A DNA stretch of 64,000 nucleotides from UBA5078 sp033721235 (GCA_033721235.1 JAWWAY010000013.1:1-64000), one strand, 5' to 3'. Positions 9,673 through 17,700 are shown, counted from the first letter of the stretch. Notes: generated from the sequence alone by a model not told the origin. Made by a program: numbers and translations.

Positions 9673-10449
9673 CTAGATGATAAAGCCCCCATCTATGACA
9701 AACCCGTCACCGGTGTGATAGCGGCTTGCATCACTCATGATATAGGCGGCGATTCCTTCGAAGTCCTCCGGACTCCCCCAACGCCGCAAAGGAATACGCG
9801 GCATGATAGCGCTTGCAAACTTTTCACGTTGATAATTGGCTGTCGTCATAGCAGTTTCGATATGGCCAGGAAGTATAGAGTTGGCAGTAACTCCGTAGCG
9901 AGCGTATTCAGCCGCAAGCCCCTTTATGATTGACAATACAGCGCCTTTGCTTCCAGCGTACGCCTCTCCTCCTACCATGCCTAGTTTAGCGCCTATAGAA
10001 GAGGTTCCTACTAGACGACCGCCCATATCACCCGCTTCGGCCCGCGCTTTCATATGACGGGCTGCCGCTCGTAAGGTGAAGAATAGGCCGTCTAGGTTTA
10101 CAGCCATGACGCGTCGCCACTGCTCGGCGCTTAACTCGTCAAACTTACCACCACCACCAACGCCAGCGTTCGCAAAACAGCCATCAACTCTGCCGAATAC
10201 GGACAAAGTCTCCTCGAACGCGCTGTCGACTTCTGACTCATCCACTACATCGCAGGTAATCATATGGACTTTTGTTCCAAATGTTTCCAAGTGCTTTATG
10301 GCTTTTTGGTTTTTCTGCTCATTGCGCCCCCAGATGCAGACTTCGCCCCCTTGCTTTGCAATACCCTGAGCAAAACCAAGCCCAATACCACCATTGCCTC
10401 CGGTGATAAGTGCGACTTTTCCGCTTAAATCAAATAAACCCTTACTCAT
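9673..10449 (-). CDS. SDR family oxidoreductase
   Basis: 258 residues, classical short-chain dehydrogenase. The NAD(P)-binding turn is ITGGNGGIGLGFA (about 15-27), the NAG motif is ANAGVGGGG, and the catalytic Ser and YxxxK are visible in GTSSIGAKLGM and EAYAGSKGAV. The C-terminus DGFVIDGGFII is typical. An acidic or NAD-type preference cannot be decided from the WGRN segment. The substrate is unknown; such proteins often reduce 3-oxoacyl or cyclic ketone substrates. It is a single minus-strand gene between two c-di-GMP enzymes and converges on the EAL gene. Confidence 0.88.
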   Translation of the reverse strand: MSKGLFDLSGKVALITGGNGGIGLGFAQGIAKQGGEVCIWGRNEQKNQKAIKHLETFGTKVHMITCDVVDESEVDSAFEETLSVFGRVDGCFANAGVGGGGKFDELSAEQWRRVMAVNLDGLFFTLRAAARHMKARAEAGDMGGRLVGTSSIGAKLGMVGGEAYAGSKGAVLSIIKGLAAEYARYGVTANSILPGHIETAMTTANYQREKFASAIMPRIPLRRWGSPEDFEGIAAYIMSDASRYHTGDGFVIDGGFII

Positions 10450-10708
10450 ATCAGCCCCCAGTCCCTTTTGTTACCAACACATAATCAATCGCCTAATACT
10501 AGCACGTCTATTAATAGATGCGTCTCACCGCGCTAACGCACCCTAAAGCCTATATTTAACAACAACTTATGGGTCACGACTAAGCAATGCCACCTTGTAT
10601 GTTTCTTGTACAGCAGACACGCGCTATACTCAAGCCACTTAAAATAACCTCACACCTTATTAGCTCGGTGTATTGCGACTAATTACGCTGGGTAGCAAGG
10701 CAAAGCTT

Positions 10709-11908
10709 ATGGTTGAAATAGATCTTAATGTTTACCCCATAGCCCTATTCACTCTCATGGTAGTGGTAGTGATTTCGATAATCGTTGTTTTGTTTCATCT
10801 GCAAAACAGCAATGTCCTAACGGCCAGGGTCAAATCCTTTACCCTATATTTCATGTGCGGGCTTATTGGATGGGTGCTTAGCGGGCTTACCAAAGGCTCA
10901 CAGCCGACGGTAAGCATCTCTGTCGATGTGGTGTTTTATTCGCTAACGGCCTATTTATTGTTCTTGGCCATTGCCCAAGGCCGAGCCCCCAAGGCCGTTC
11001 ATGTGGCAATGCTCCTGTCATCACTTTGCATCACTCTATCTGGCTGGATGCTAGAGACTTTCGTCCAGCAAATTATCATGGTGTCGGTATTTGGCCTTAT
11101 CAGCTATGCCATTATTGCCTACTATGCCTTTGATAAGGCTAAGAATAGCAATAATTTAGGCGAGTCCATGATCGCCTTCGCCATTGCCATGTCGCTTATT
11201 GCCGCTGTCGCGCAAATTGCCATCGCCGCACAGGGTGCGCAGCCCTTCTTGGCTTTCGCTGTAGGGCTTGTGAACTCTTCTGCGCGGTATCTTCTGATTG
11301 GCATTGGCTTTATTTCATCACTTCTAATTAGAGAACATCACCTGCTAGAGTCTCTCGCACTGCGAGACCCTCTTACCAATACGCTAAATCGTCGAGGCCT
11401 TATCAATAAGTGGCTTAGCTCAATTCCCTCACTGAGGGCCGGCACGCCAATAAGTGCCATATCTATCGATATCGACTATTTCAAGAAAATAAACGATTCC
11501 ATGGGCCACGATGCTGGCGACTCGGTGCTTAAATCCATCAGCGAAGTACTACAGCGCAATAGACGCGAAGAAGACATAGTTTGTCGTTTTGGCGGTGAAG
11601 AATTCGTCATCATCCTATTTAATGTCGAAGCAAAACAGGCAGCTAGGCTTGCTGAAATAATACGAAAAAATGTGGAGAACTTAGCTATCGAGGTGTCCGA
11701 ACAGTCAGTGCGAGCCACTATCAGTGCAGGGATAAGCACTCGAGAGCATAAGTTGGACATTGACGATTTGCTCAAAGAAGCGGATGAAGCCCTTTACACG
11801 GCCAAGTCCGCAGGCCGCAACTGTGTACACCTAAACCCTAAAGCCGCTCAAGAACAAACTCAGGAATCTTCTCAGCAGTCATCCCTGCTTTCTGGCTCTG
11901 CTATATAG
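10709..11908 (+). CDS. Membrane diguanylate cyclase (GGDEF)
   Basis: 399 residues from the ATG at 10709; a TTG at 10673 would add 12 residues. About six hydrophobic helices fill the first 200 residues with no recognised sensory domain. The GGDEF domain starts at DPLTNTLNRRGL and carries FGGEEF with GGEEF at about 295-299, the active-site form, so it should make c-di-GMP from GTP. A product-inhibition I-site, REED, lies five residues before it. The tail is Gln/Ser-rich and probably disordered. Upstream, TATACT at 10625 is a plausible -10 box, about 80 bases before the start. A hairpin follows the stop. Confidence 0.92.
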   Translation: MVEIDLNVYPIALFTLMVVVVISIIVVLFHLQNSNVLTARVKSFTLYFMCGLIGWVLSGLTKGSQPTVSISVDVVFYSLTAYLLFLAIAQGRAPKAVHVAMLLSSLCITLSGWMLETFVQQIIMVSVFGLISYAIIAYYAFDKAKNSNNLGESMIAFAIAMSLIAAVAQIAIAAQGAQPFLAFAVGLVNSSARYLLIGIGFISSLLIREHHLLESLALRDPLTNTLNRRGLINKWLSSIPSLRAGTPISAISIDIDYFKKINDSMGHDAGDSVLKSISEVLQRNRREEDIVCRFGGEEFVIILFNVEAKQAARLAEIIRKNVENLAIEVSEQSVRATISAGISTREHKLDIDDLLKEADEALYTAKSAGRNCVHLNPKAAQEQTQESSQQSSLLSGSAI

Positions 11909-11915
11909 ATTGCGC

Positions 11916-11950
11916 TGTGCTTGGCCCCTAAATTGTAGGGCCCAAGCACA
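11916..11950. terminator. Hairpin between convergent diguanylate cyclase and SRPBCC genes
   Basis: A 15-bp stem beginning TGTGCTTGG with one mismatch and loop AATTG. There is no U-tract on either strand, but the position between convergent stops suggests a shared transcription end. Confidence 0.5.
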
Positions 11951-11964
11951 AGCTCACCAATCTT

Positions 11965-12477
11965 CTACTCTTCCGCTATTGCCTTCATGCGGCCTAGTGC
12001 CGCTTCGAACATCCCGCGACGGCGGTTTAAGTCAGCGTCTTTGGCAGCTTGATCCGCTAAATTAGAGACATCAAGCATCAAGGTATAGATTAGTTTTGTG
12101 CTGTTCTCACCCGTAGGGCGCGCTTCTAGGAAGCCGTGATACAAATTATAAAATTGTCCTTCCACCGCAGGCTGAGTATAGCCATAGGAAAGTGGCGTTA
12201 TGGCAGTTAACACCTCGATCACCCGGCCACCGGCCAATACACGAACAGTGCCGATACCACCGTCACCAGACGTGATGGTGCAGTCGATATTCAACCAATC
12301 TGCGATATGACAATAGTCTCCGACCTTTTCCCATACCTCAGCGGCAGGTTTGTCCACATCTATTTCCATATCGACGGTGGCGTACTCGGGTTCGGCAAAA
12401 ACCGCATTTGACAGCAAAATAAGCGGGAGTGCCAATAGGGCTTGTAGCAAAAAGCCGACTACCCACCGATTAAGCAT
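11965..12477 (-). CDS. Exported SRPBCC (polyketide cyclase-like) protein
   Basis: 170 residues. The signal peptide is LLQALLALPLILLSNAVFAEP with cleavage expected near residue 28. The mature part is a START/SRPBCC helix-grip domain: VDMEIDVDKPAAEVWEKVGDY at its start and the closing long helix GMFEAALGRMKAIAEE. The family (polyketide cyclase/dehydrase and lipid transport) binds hydrophobic ligands; no catalytic residues can be assigned. Export of such a domain suggests a periplasmic lipid- or ligand-binding role, which is inference. It is a single gene, convergent with the GGDEF cyclase. Confidence 0.8.
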   Translation of the reverse strand: MLNRWVVGFLLQALLALPLILLSNAVFAEPEYATVDMEIDVDKPAAEVWEKVGDYCHIADWLNIDCTITSGDGGIGTVRVLAGGRVIEVLTAITPLSYGYTQPAVEGQFYNLYHGFLEARPTGENSTKLIYTLMLDVSNLADQAAKDADLNRRRGMFEAALGRMKAIAEE

Positions 12478-12561
12478 GTGTTACGGGCCTCCAGTTTCCT
12501 CTTTGTGCCTGCGCCTTAAACCCGCCGCCCTGACTATTGCCTAGCTCTTACTTAAGATTCT

Positions 12562-13044
12562 TTACCTAGTCGTAATATTAAAACCTTCCGCGGCGGTGGG
12601 GGCAACAAAGTGCTTCGTTACCGCCTTAAACATACCCTCCGTATCTGTCGCCGCCCTCTCGGGTTGCTCAACGGCTCTTTTCAGTACCCGCTCGATACAC
12701 ACCTCATCTGGCTCTTCTAAGTAAATCATCTGATGATCGGCGCCAATGGACGCGAAAATACTACGAAACCAATCTCGTTGAGCGACAGTATTAGCGGGAA
12801 AGTCCATCACCACATTGCTCCCTGTGTTCAAAATAGATTGAACCAGTTTCTTCATCTGTGGCTTCAGCTGATTGGAATACTTGATGTAATCTTCCACCGT
12901 ACCGATTTGATTGGGGTATAAAGACGCCAACCACTCGTCTTCGCTAAGCAGAACTGCATTGTCTTGCTTTGCTAACTCCTTTGCTTTTGTCGTCTTACCT
13001 GCGCCCATTTTTCCGCAGAAAAACACCAATTTCCCCTTCGGCAT
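12562..13044 (-). CDS. P-loop ATP-binding protein, small kinase-like (AAA_33 type)
   Basis: 160 residues. The Walker A motif is FFCGKMGAGKTTKAKELA (residues 8-25), followed by LLSEDEWLASLYPN, a pattern found in small zeta-toxin/shikimate-kinase-like P-loop kinases. VVMDFPANTVAQRDWFRSI resembles the Walker B region. Such proteins phosphorylate small molecules or act as resistance kinases; the substrate is unknown. A strong GAGGTGA ribosome site lies six bases before the ATG. It is divergent from the truncated adaptor gene at 13145 and has no obvious partner. Confidence 0.75.
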   Translation of the reverse strand: MPKGKLVFFCGKMGAGKTTKAKELAKQDNAVLLSEDEWLASLYPNQIGTVEDYIKYSNQLKPQMKKLVQSILNTGSNVVMDFPANTVAQRDWFRSIFASIGADHQMIYLEEPDEVCIERVLKRAVEQPERAATDTEGMFKAVTKHFVAPTAAEGFNITTR

Positions 13045-13144
13045 ATCGTCTCACCTCTTAAAAGCGTGCCCCCACAATTATTACTGGACAATCCTTTTAA
13101 TTCAATTTCGTTTCCTTACTTACGTTCGAAGGACTGAACTAGCA

Positions 13145-13471
13145 ATGGACCGCCCAATCAAAAAAACGAACCGCGCTTGGAAAAAGCCGGCTATCGTCGC
13201 CGCTGCAACCATAAGCATCGCGTTAGTTATTTTCTTGCAAGGCAATTTGCAGGAAGCCTTTAGCACGGTTAGCGTTCCAAAATCCCAAACAACAATAAGC
13301 CTCGTCCAAAATGGACAACTCGATGATGTCATATCCATTAGAGGTGCCGTGCAGCCCCTCAATAATGTGTACCTAGACGCTATCAGCGGTGGTGTTGTTG
13401 AGCAAATCCACGTTGAAGTGACAGCCTGTAACTGTCTAAAACGCTACGCGTTTTATCGAACTAGGAGTTAA
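13145..13471 (+). pseudogene. Truncated HlyD/MacA-type efflux adaptor, 5' remnant
   Basis: The reading frame starts at ATG 13145 with AAGGA upstream and gives a basic N-terminus, one membrane helix (about 15-30), then ISLVQNGQLDDVISIRGAVQ and GGVVEQIHVE, the start of a membrane-fusion protein of the MacA/HlyD type. Complete adaptors are 350-420 residues; this one loses similarity after about residue 92. From 13422 the DNA is the tandem repeat, and the last 17 codons to the TAA at 13471 are translated repeat. The missing biotin-lipoyl and barrel domains and any partner MacB-type ABC gene are not in the window. I read it as a gene broken by the rearrangement that placed the repeat array here. 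Expression of the short remnant is possible but a transport role is not. Confidence 0.75.
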
Positions 13472-13817
13472 TCTCGACTGGGTCTGCGCTACCTAATAGA
13501 CTCTGCGCTGCCTTGAAGACTCGCAGTTTCTTTAGGGAGAGAGATTGATTCGAAATTCGGCTTAGCCGAATTCCTCACCCCTACGGGGCAGCCTGTGGCT
13601 GTCTAAAACGCTACGCGTTTTATCGAACTAGGAGTTAATCTCGGCTGGGTCTGCGCTACCCAATAGACTCTGCGCTGCCTTGAAGGCTCGCAGTTTCTTT
13701 AAGGGGAGAGATTGATTCGAAATTCGGCTAAGCCGAATTCCTCACCCCTACGGGGCAGCCTATGGCTGTCTAAAACGCTACGCGTTTTATCGAACTAGGA
13801 GTTAATCTCGGCTGGGT
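13422..13817. repeat. 167-bp tandem repeat, 2.4 copies, next to tRNA-Arg
   Basis: Two full units (13422-13588 and 13589-13755) and a 62-base partial third (13756-13817) have exactly the same period and are roughly 95% identical. Each unit contains an AAAACGC/GCGTTTT hairpin with a three-base loop and an AATTCGGCT/AGCCGAATT hairpin. On the minus strand each unit also has TTCGAATC and TCTCTCC, which also occur, almost fused, in the T-arm of the adjacent tRNA (TTCGAATCTCTCC). The array lies on the 3' side of the tRNA, like the rtT repeats behind tyrT in Escherichia coli. No open frame of convincing length is present. Confidence 0.92.
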
Positions 13818-13820
13818 AAA

Positions 13821-13862
13821 GCCAAACTAAAAAGCCCTCTAAAGAGGGCTTTTTAGTTTGGC
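13821..13862 (-). terminator. Perfect 20-bp palindrome: terminator of tRNA-Arg
   Basis: Two perfectly complementary 20-base arms (GCCAAACTAAAAAGCCCTCT and its complement) flank a two-base loop. The core AGCCCTC/GAGGGCT stem with T-runs is a rho-independent terminator for the minus-strand tRNA transcript. The outer arm reaches into the last bases of the tRNA gene. Confidence 0.85.
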
Positions 13863-13935
13863 GCACCCGGAGAGATTCGAACTCCCGACCAAGTGGTTCG
13901 AAGCCACCTACTCTATCCAGCTGAGCTACGGGTGC
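13859..13935 (-). tRNA. tRNA-Arg (anticodon UCG)
   Basis: 77 bases including an encoded CCA. The acceptor arms GCACCCG and CGGGTGC pair fully with G as discriminator. D arm GCTCAGCTGGATAGAGT, anticodon loop CTTCGAA (anticodon TCG) on the GGTGG/CCACT stem (closing with G-T), and T arm GGGAG-TTCGAAT-CTCTC are all visible. The anticodon reads CGA and CGG arginine codons. The gene is followed by a perfect hairpin terminator and a tandem repeat array. Confidence 0.95.
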
Positions 13936-14073
13936 GTGCGGGCGAAATTATATAGAAGTCTTGGTGTGGGGTCACTCTTATATTGGTGCTTGTGGTGTAA
14001 GCACTAGGCTATAGGAAATTAGTCCACCACTAAGGGCCTGCACTTAAACGAAAGTCTTGCGATCTCCCTTTCT

Positions 14074-14107
14074 TCAATATACGATTCGTATACAAAATGT
14101 ATATTGA
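14074..14107 (+). promoter_or_regulatory. Nested palindromes upstream of ParD-like gene, candidate operator
   Basis: Outer arms TCAATATAC and GTATATTGA are a perfect 9-bp inverted repeat 16 bases apart. Nested inside is ATACGA-T-TCGTAT (14079-14091), a perfect 6-bp palindrome. The block ends nine bases before the ATG at 14116. Position and symmetry fit autorepression by a ribbon-helix-helix antitoxin; this is inference. Confidence 0.5.
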
Positions 14108-14115
14108 GACTCTAT

Positions 14116-14322
14116 ATGGGTATAGTGAAAATTAGTGAAGAGCTGCACGAGGACATTCGTAAGGCCAGCTCGGTGATGGTGCGCTCTATTAATGCGCAGG
14201 CGGAGTATTGGATGAAAATCGGGATGCTAGCCGAGGCTAATCCGACCATGTCCTATGCGGAGATTGTTCGTGAGCAGATGAAGATAGCGGACATCGACGA
14301 TAGGAAAATTGCCAGTGGCTGA
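14116..14322 (+). CDS. ParD-like antitoxin-family protein
   Basis: 68 residues from the ATG at 14116; the TTG at 14104 lies inside the palindrome and is unlikely. The sequence (GIVKISEELHEDIRKASSVMVRSINAQAEYWMKIGMLAEANP) matches the ParD-like family of type II antitoxins, with a short N-terminal strand and two helices suited to a ribbon-helix-helix DNA-binding fold. No ParE/RelE toxin follows. Instead the next gene is a methionine aminopeptidase whose start overlaps this stop, an arrangement I recall in other gammaproteobacteria. It may therefore regulate the peptidase rather than a toxin. The upstream palindrome is the likely binding site. Confidence 0.8.
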   Translation: MGIVKISEELHEDIRKASSVMVRSINAQAEYWMKIGMLAEANPTMSYAEIVREQMKIADIDDRKIASG

Positions 14323-15091
14323 GGTAAAGCTTAAGTCCAGTGCGGAGCTGGCGCTCATGCGTGAGGCTGGTCGGCTTCTCGCTTTGGTTTTCAAGCATCT
14401 CGATCAGCACGTCAAAGAAGGCGTTTCCACCATGGAGATCAACGATATAGCAGAGCGCTATATCGTAGAGCAACTCCAGGCAAGGCCGGCGAGCAAAGGG
14501 CAATACGGCTATCAATTCAGCCTGAACTCTTCCCTTAACCATGTGGTGTGCCACGGCGTCCCCTCTCATAAGCAGATTCTAAAGTCAGGCGACATCGTCA
14601 ATTTTGATATTACCTTAGAAAAGAATGGCTTTATTGCAGACTCTAGCAAGATGTATTTAATTGGCGAAGTCTCACCAATTGCAAAGCGTTTAGTGGATAA
14701 GACCTACGAAGCGCTCTGGGAAGGTATTCGCGCTGTAAAACCCGGTGCCACACTCGGAGATATTGGACATGCTATACAGTCCCATGCGCAGAAGAACGGC
14801 TACTCAGTGGTGAAGGAATACTGTGGTCACGGCATCGGCCGCCAAATGCATGAGGATCCGCAAGTCTTGCACTTTGGCCGAGCGGGTAAAGGCTTGGTGT
14901 TGCAAGAAGGCATGACCTTCACTATCGAGCCTATGATCAACCAAGGCAAGGCCAAAGTAAAAACCAAGAAAGACGGCTGGACTGTCGTGACGAGTGACAA
15001 GAAGCTATCGGCACAATGGGAACATACCATCGCAGTGACGGCTACGGGCTTTGAAGTATTGACGCTTCGCGAAGAGGAAAGTTTAAACTAA
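14315..15091 (+). CDS. map: Type I methionine aminopeptidase
   Basis: About 258 residues, normal MetAP-I length. It removes the initiator Met from nascent proteins in the cytoplasm. The five metal ligands are present: Asp in VNFDITLEKNGF, Asp in IADSSKMYL, His in YCGHGIGRQMHEDP, Glu in FTIEPMI and Glu in AQWEHTIAVT. I prefer GTG 14315, nine bases after AGGA; TTG 14309 is only three bases from it. Either start overlaps the ParD-like stop (14320-14322), so translation is probably coupled. The GHGIGRQMHE variant and the pairing suggest a second, non-housekeeping MetAP copy, but another map gene cannot be seen here. Confidence 0.92.
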   Translation: MAEVKLKSSAELALMREAGRLLALVFKHLDQHVKEGVSTMEINDIAERYIVEQLQARPASKGQYGYQFSLNSSLNHVVCHGVPSHKQILKSGDIVNFDITLEKNGFIADSSKMYLIGEVSPIAKRLVDKTYEALWEGIRAVKPGATLGDIGHAIQSHAQKNGYSVVKEYCGHGIGRQMHEDPQVLHFGRAGKGLVLQEGMTFTIEPMINQGKAKVKTKKDGWTVVTSDKKLSAQWEHTIAVTATGFEVLTLREEESLN

Positions 15092-15096
15092 GTTTC

Positions 15097-15142
15097 TGGG
15101 CTCAGCTGTGTATTACAGCCTTTTAACACACCGCTAAGCCCA
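15097..15142. terminator. Imperfect inverted repeat between map and hydrolase genes
   Basis: TGGGCT-AGC and GCT-AGCCCA arms with further TGTGT/ACACA pairing enclose about 14 bases. It lies between convergent stops; no U-tract is present. Confidence 0.4.
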
Positions 15143-15149
15143 GCGGATT

Positions 15150-15962
15150 TTACATATCGTTGGCGTTGATGAAAGTGGCCAATGCATCGATGTAGAGCTG
15201 TGGCATTGGGGCGCCCACAGCGATCGCGGTCATATGAGACTTTTCGGGCAGAATGACGTTTTGAAAATTACGCAACTCGCGCACCATTTTCTGTACTTTC
15301 GAGTAAGGACGATCGTACTCGCCATTGATGGCCAGTACTGGGAACTCGATAGTCGATAGGTCGAACTCAGCTCCTGTGCGAATGGCTGGTCTTGCTGATG
15401 CGCCTGCTCTACTTGCCGCTGCTGCTCTTAAGTTTCTAAACGCTGCGGCTTCGGTGCCAGTGGGTTCTGGCGCTACAGGGTCCAGATTCTGAGCGAATTC
15501 GGCCAATTCTGGGTCAGACTCCCTAATGCCAGAGCCACCAAAGGAGGCCGTTATAAATAGCTCGGGGTTGGTTCTAAGCAGCTGACCAGTAATGCTTCCG
15601 CCCATTGAATAGCCGTGAATATGTGCCTTTTCAATACCTAAGTGGGCCATTAGCTCTACCGTGTCTGAGGCTAGGCCTATGCCATTTTCTTGAACGACTT
15701 CACTCTGTCCATGGTTACGGTTATCGATAGCTACAACGCGGTGGTTCTTCGCTAGCTCTTGCGCAATGCCAGTGGAAAAGTACATGCGCCGAGCGCTATC
15801 GGTATAGCCGTGAATGAGCACTACCCAACTGCCGGAATCCCCTAAGGTGAGATAGTGAATCTTCACGCCATCGGACGTTTGAAAGGTGGCCGATTTAGGC
15901 TCTTGAGCTTGTGCCAGCACAGACACTGTAAGCAGCATTAAAAAAGCGATTATTTTTTTCAT
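15150..15962 (-). CDS. Exported alpha/beta hydrolase
   Basis: 270 residues. The signal peptide (MKKIIAFLMLLTVSVLAQAQ) predicts a periplasmic enzyme. Alpha/beta hydrolase features in order: oxyanion segment LIHGYTDSAR, nucleophile elbow GYSMGG with Ser near residue 122, acid Asp in INGEYDRP and His in PEKSHMTA close to the C-terminus. It is probably an esterase or lipase-like enzyme of unknown substrate. An Ala/Arg-rich insert (about 178-198, RNLRAAAASRAGASARPA) sits in the cap region and may be flexible. AAGGG lies seven bases before the ATG. It is convergent with map and codirectional with the M48 gene 41 bases upstream, so cotranscription is likely. Confidence 0.85.
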   Translation of the reverse strand: MKKIIAFLMLLTVSVLAQAQEPKSATFQTSDGVKIHYLTLGDSGSWVVLIHGYTDSARRMYFSTGIAQELAKNHRVVAIDNRNHGQSEVVQENGIGLASDTVELMAHLGIEKAHIHGYSMGGSITGQLLRTNPELFITASFGGSGIRESDPELAEFAQNLDPVAPEPTGTEAAAFRNLRAAAASRAGASARPAIRTGAEFDLSTIEFPVLAINGEYDRPYSKVQKMVRELRNFQNVILPEKSHMTAIAVGAPMPQLYIDALATFINANDM

Positions 15963-16003
15963 TTTAAAACCCTTATAGACTCTTATAGTTTTTACTCCTC
16001 ATT

Positions 16004-17575
16004 CTAATCCACATTTACAGAGCGCACAGTGGCACTCATCTGCTCTTGAGTGACAACTGTCTCACTTGGGAAACGAATTCGAGAGTTTAAAGCACCGCTT
16101 TGACCGCCTTGCATTGTCCCGATTTGAACCGTTCGGTTCACCAGCTCGCCATTTATCACCGCGTGGAATTCGATTGCCACATCACTTAGCTGTACAGGAG
16201 AGCGGTTTTCCACTCTAGCAAAGAGCTCATTGTTATCCCCCACATAGGCTTGAACAGCTATGTAGTTAGCCGGATTATCGCTAACATCCAAGCGATAGAA
16301 TGCGGCGCTAGCTTGCTCACCAACTGCTCCCTGAGCCCCCATCGCGGTTTGGAAGTATTGTTTGGCTGCGGCTCTATCATTCGCATTAAGGGCCATAGTG
16401 CCAAGCTCGTTCATAGCCATGGCAGTGGGCAATAGGTTTACACTGGCTTGCAGGTCGGCATTCGCTCTGTTTGTATTGCCTTGCCGAGCAAATGCAACGC
16501 CTCTACCCAAGTAATAATCAAAATACTCTGAGTCCCTAGCGATAGCATTGTCGTAGAATTCTACTGCCGCCGAGTAGCGACGCTGATACATCATGATATC
16601 GCCCTTTAAACCATGAAAGCGGGCCTCATTAGGCAACATTGAAATGGCCTGATCGATTCGCCTATTAGCCTCCTCTAGTTTATCCTGTGCAATAAGCTCC
16701 TGTGCTTCATCAAACGCTTCATATGCCTCGGCGTTTTCCCGTAAAAAAGCGAGAGCCTGTTGGTAGCGCTGAGTACCCAACTCTCCTGCGCTAATTCCTT
16801 CAGCACGTAATTGTGCTACTAGCGCCCTATTGTTCTGTACACGCTCTTGCGATGGTGGATGACTGGAGAATAAGCCATCGATAAAGCCTTGCGCCCTACC
16901 CTCATTCAAGCGCACAAAGGTCTGCTGCAAGCTAACCGCTGCGGCTGGGTCATAGCCAGCGGCGGCCATGTAGCGTATGCCATAGGTGTCGGACTCGCGT
17001 TCTGCATCGCGCCCATAATGCTGAGTGAGCAGCTGCGCACCCAACTGAGCGCCGCCCACTATATAGTCTTGATACTCATTGCCTTGAGCGGCTACTGCGC
17101 CTACTACCATAGCACCCTGCATGAGTATTCCCCGCTCCATGGCTCTGGCACCATGACGGGCAGCAGCATGAACGATTTCATGGCCCAGTACGGCGGCCAA
17201 TTCGGCTTCATTGTTTAGCTCGGTAAGAAGACCGCGGTTGATCGCGATCTTGCCGCCCGGCAAAGCCCACGCATTGGGCACAGAGCTATTGAGCACCACA
17301 AACTCGTAAGGCAAGTCTCTATCGCTCACTCGCGCTAAACGCTGCCCCACTTGTTGCACATAGTCAGTAAGCTCTGGGTCCACTTTGTAGAGCCCCCCTT
17401 GGCTTTGCTGGGAGGGCGAATATTGCTGTGCGCCTATATTGAGCTCCTGAGCCTCGGACACCAGACCCAATTCGCGCTGCCCTGTGACGGGATTAACGAC
17501 ACAGGATGCTAAGCTCAAGCCCAGCACCACAATCGCCCCGAAGCGCTGCATGACTGCCCTATTACTGGTCTTCAT
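16004..17575 (-). CDS. M48 family metalloprotease lipoprotein with TPR repeats (BepA-like)
   Basis: 523 residues. The lipobox is LASC with the lipidated Cys near residue 25, so it is probably anchored in the outer membrane facing the periplasm. The M48 domain has the zinc motif HEIVH in LGHEIVHAAARHGA and the third ligand Glu in ERESDTYGIRYM. From about residue 290 several TPR-like helical pairs follow (EAQELIAQDKLEEANRRIDQA; YYLGRGVAFARQGNTNRAN). The layout matches BepA/YfgC, which degrades misassembled outer membrane proteins. The C-terminal 80 residues form a beta-rich extension absent from short BepA. It is divergent from tag. Confidence 0.9.
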   Translation of the reverse strand: MKTSNRAVMQRFGAIVVLGLSLASCVVNPVTGQRELGLVSEAQELNIGAQQYSPSQQSQGGLYKVDPELTDYVQQVGQRLARVSDRDLPYEFVVLNSSVPNAWALPGGKIAINRGLLTELNNEAELAAVLGHEIVHAAARHGARAMERGILMQGAMVVGAVAAQGNEYQDYIVGGAQLGAQLLTQHYGRDAERESDTYGIRYMAAAGYDPAAAVSLQQTFVRLNEGRAQGFIDGLFSSHPPSQERVQNNRALVAQLRAEGISAGELGTQRYQQALAFLRENAEAYEAFDEAQELIAQDKLEEANRRIDQAISMLPNEARFHGLKGDIMMYQRRYSAAVEFYDNAIARDSEYFDYYLGRGVAFARQGNTNRANADLQASVNLLPTAMAMNELGTMALNANDRAAAKQYFQTAMGAQGAVGEQASAAFYRLDVSDNPANYIAVQAYVGDNNELFARVENRSPVQLSDVAIEFHAVINGELVNRTVQIGTMQGGQSGALNSRIRFPSETVVTQEQMSATVRSVNVD

Positions 17576-17700
17576 ATTGATGCTCCATACTTTGCATTAG
17601 ACTAAACCTTGTCGCTTAGCACTTGTGTTCAGACAAAATAAAAATTCTACGCTATGCTTTCACTATACTAATCAAAAACCCTGTGGAAAAGGAGTTCAAT

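Noticed and set aside
10602..10630. Promoter for the diguanylate cyclase gene
   Set aside because: TATACT is a good -10 box, but no acceptable -35 hexamer lies 16-18 bases upstream, so no separate promoter feature is listed.
12911..13144. N-terminal extension of the truncated adaptor frame
   Set aside because: The first 78 codons are antisense to the P-loop gene; the adaptor itself begins at the ATG at 13145 with a ribosome site and membrane helix.
13422..13817. Tandem repeat considered as CRISPR array or insertion-sequence remnant
   Set aside because: The unit is 167 bases with no unique spacers, no transposase fragment and no terminal inverted repeats bounding it.
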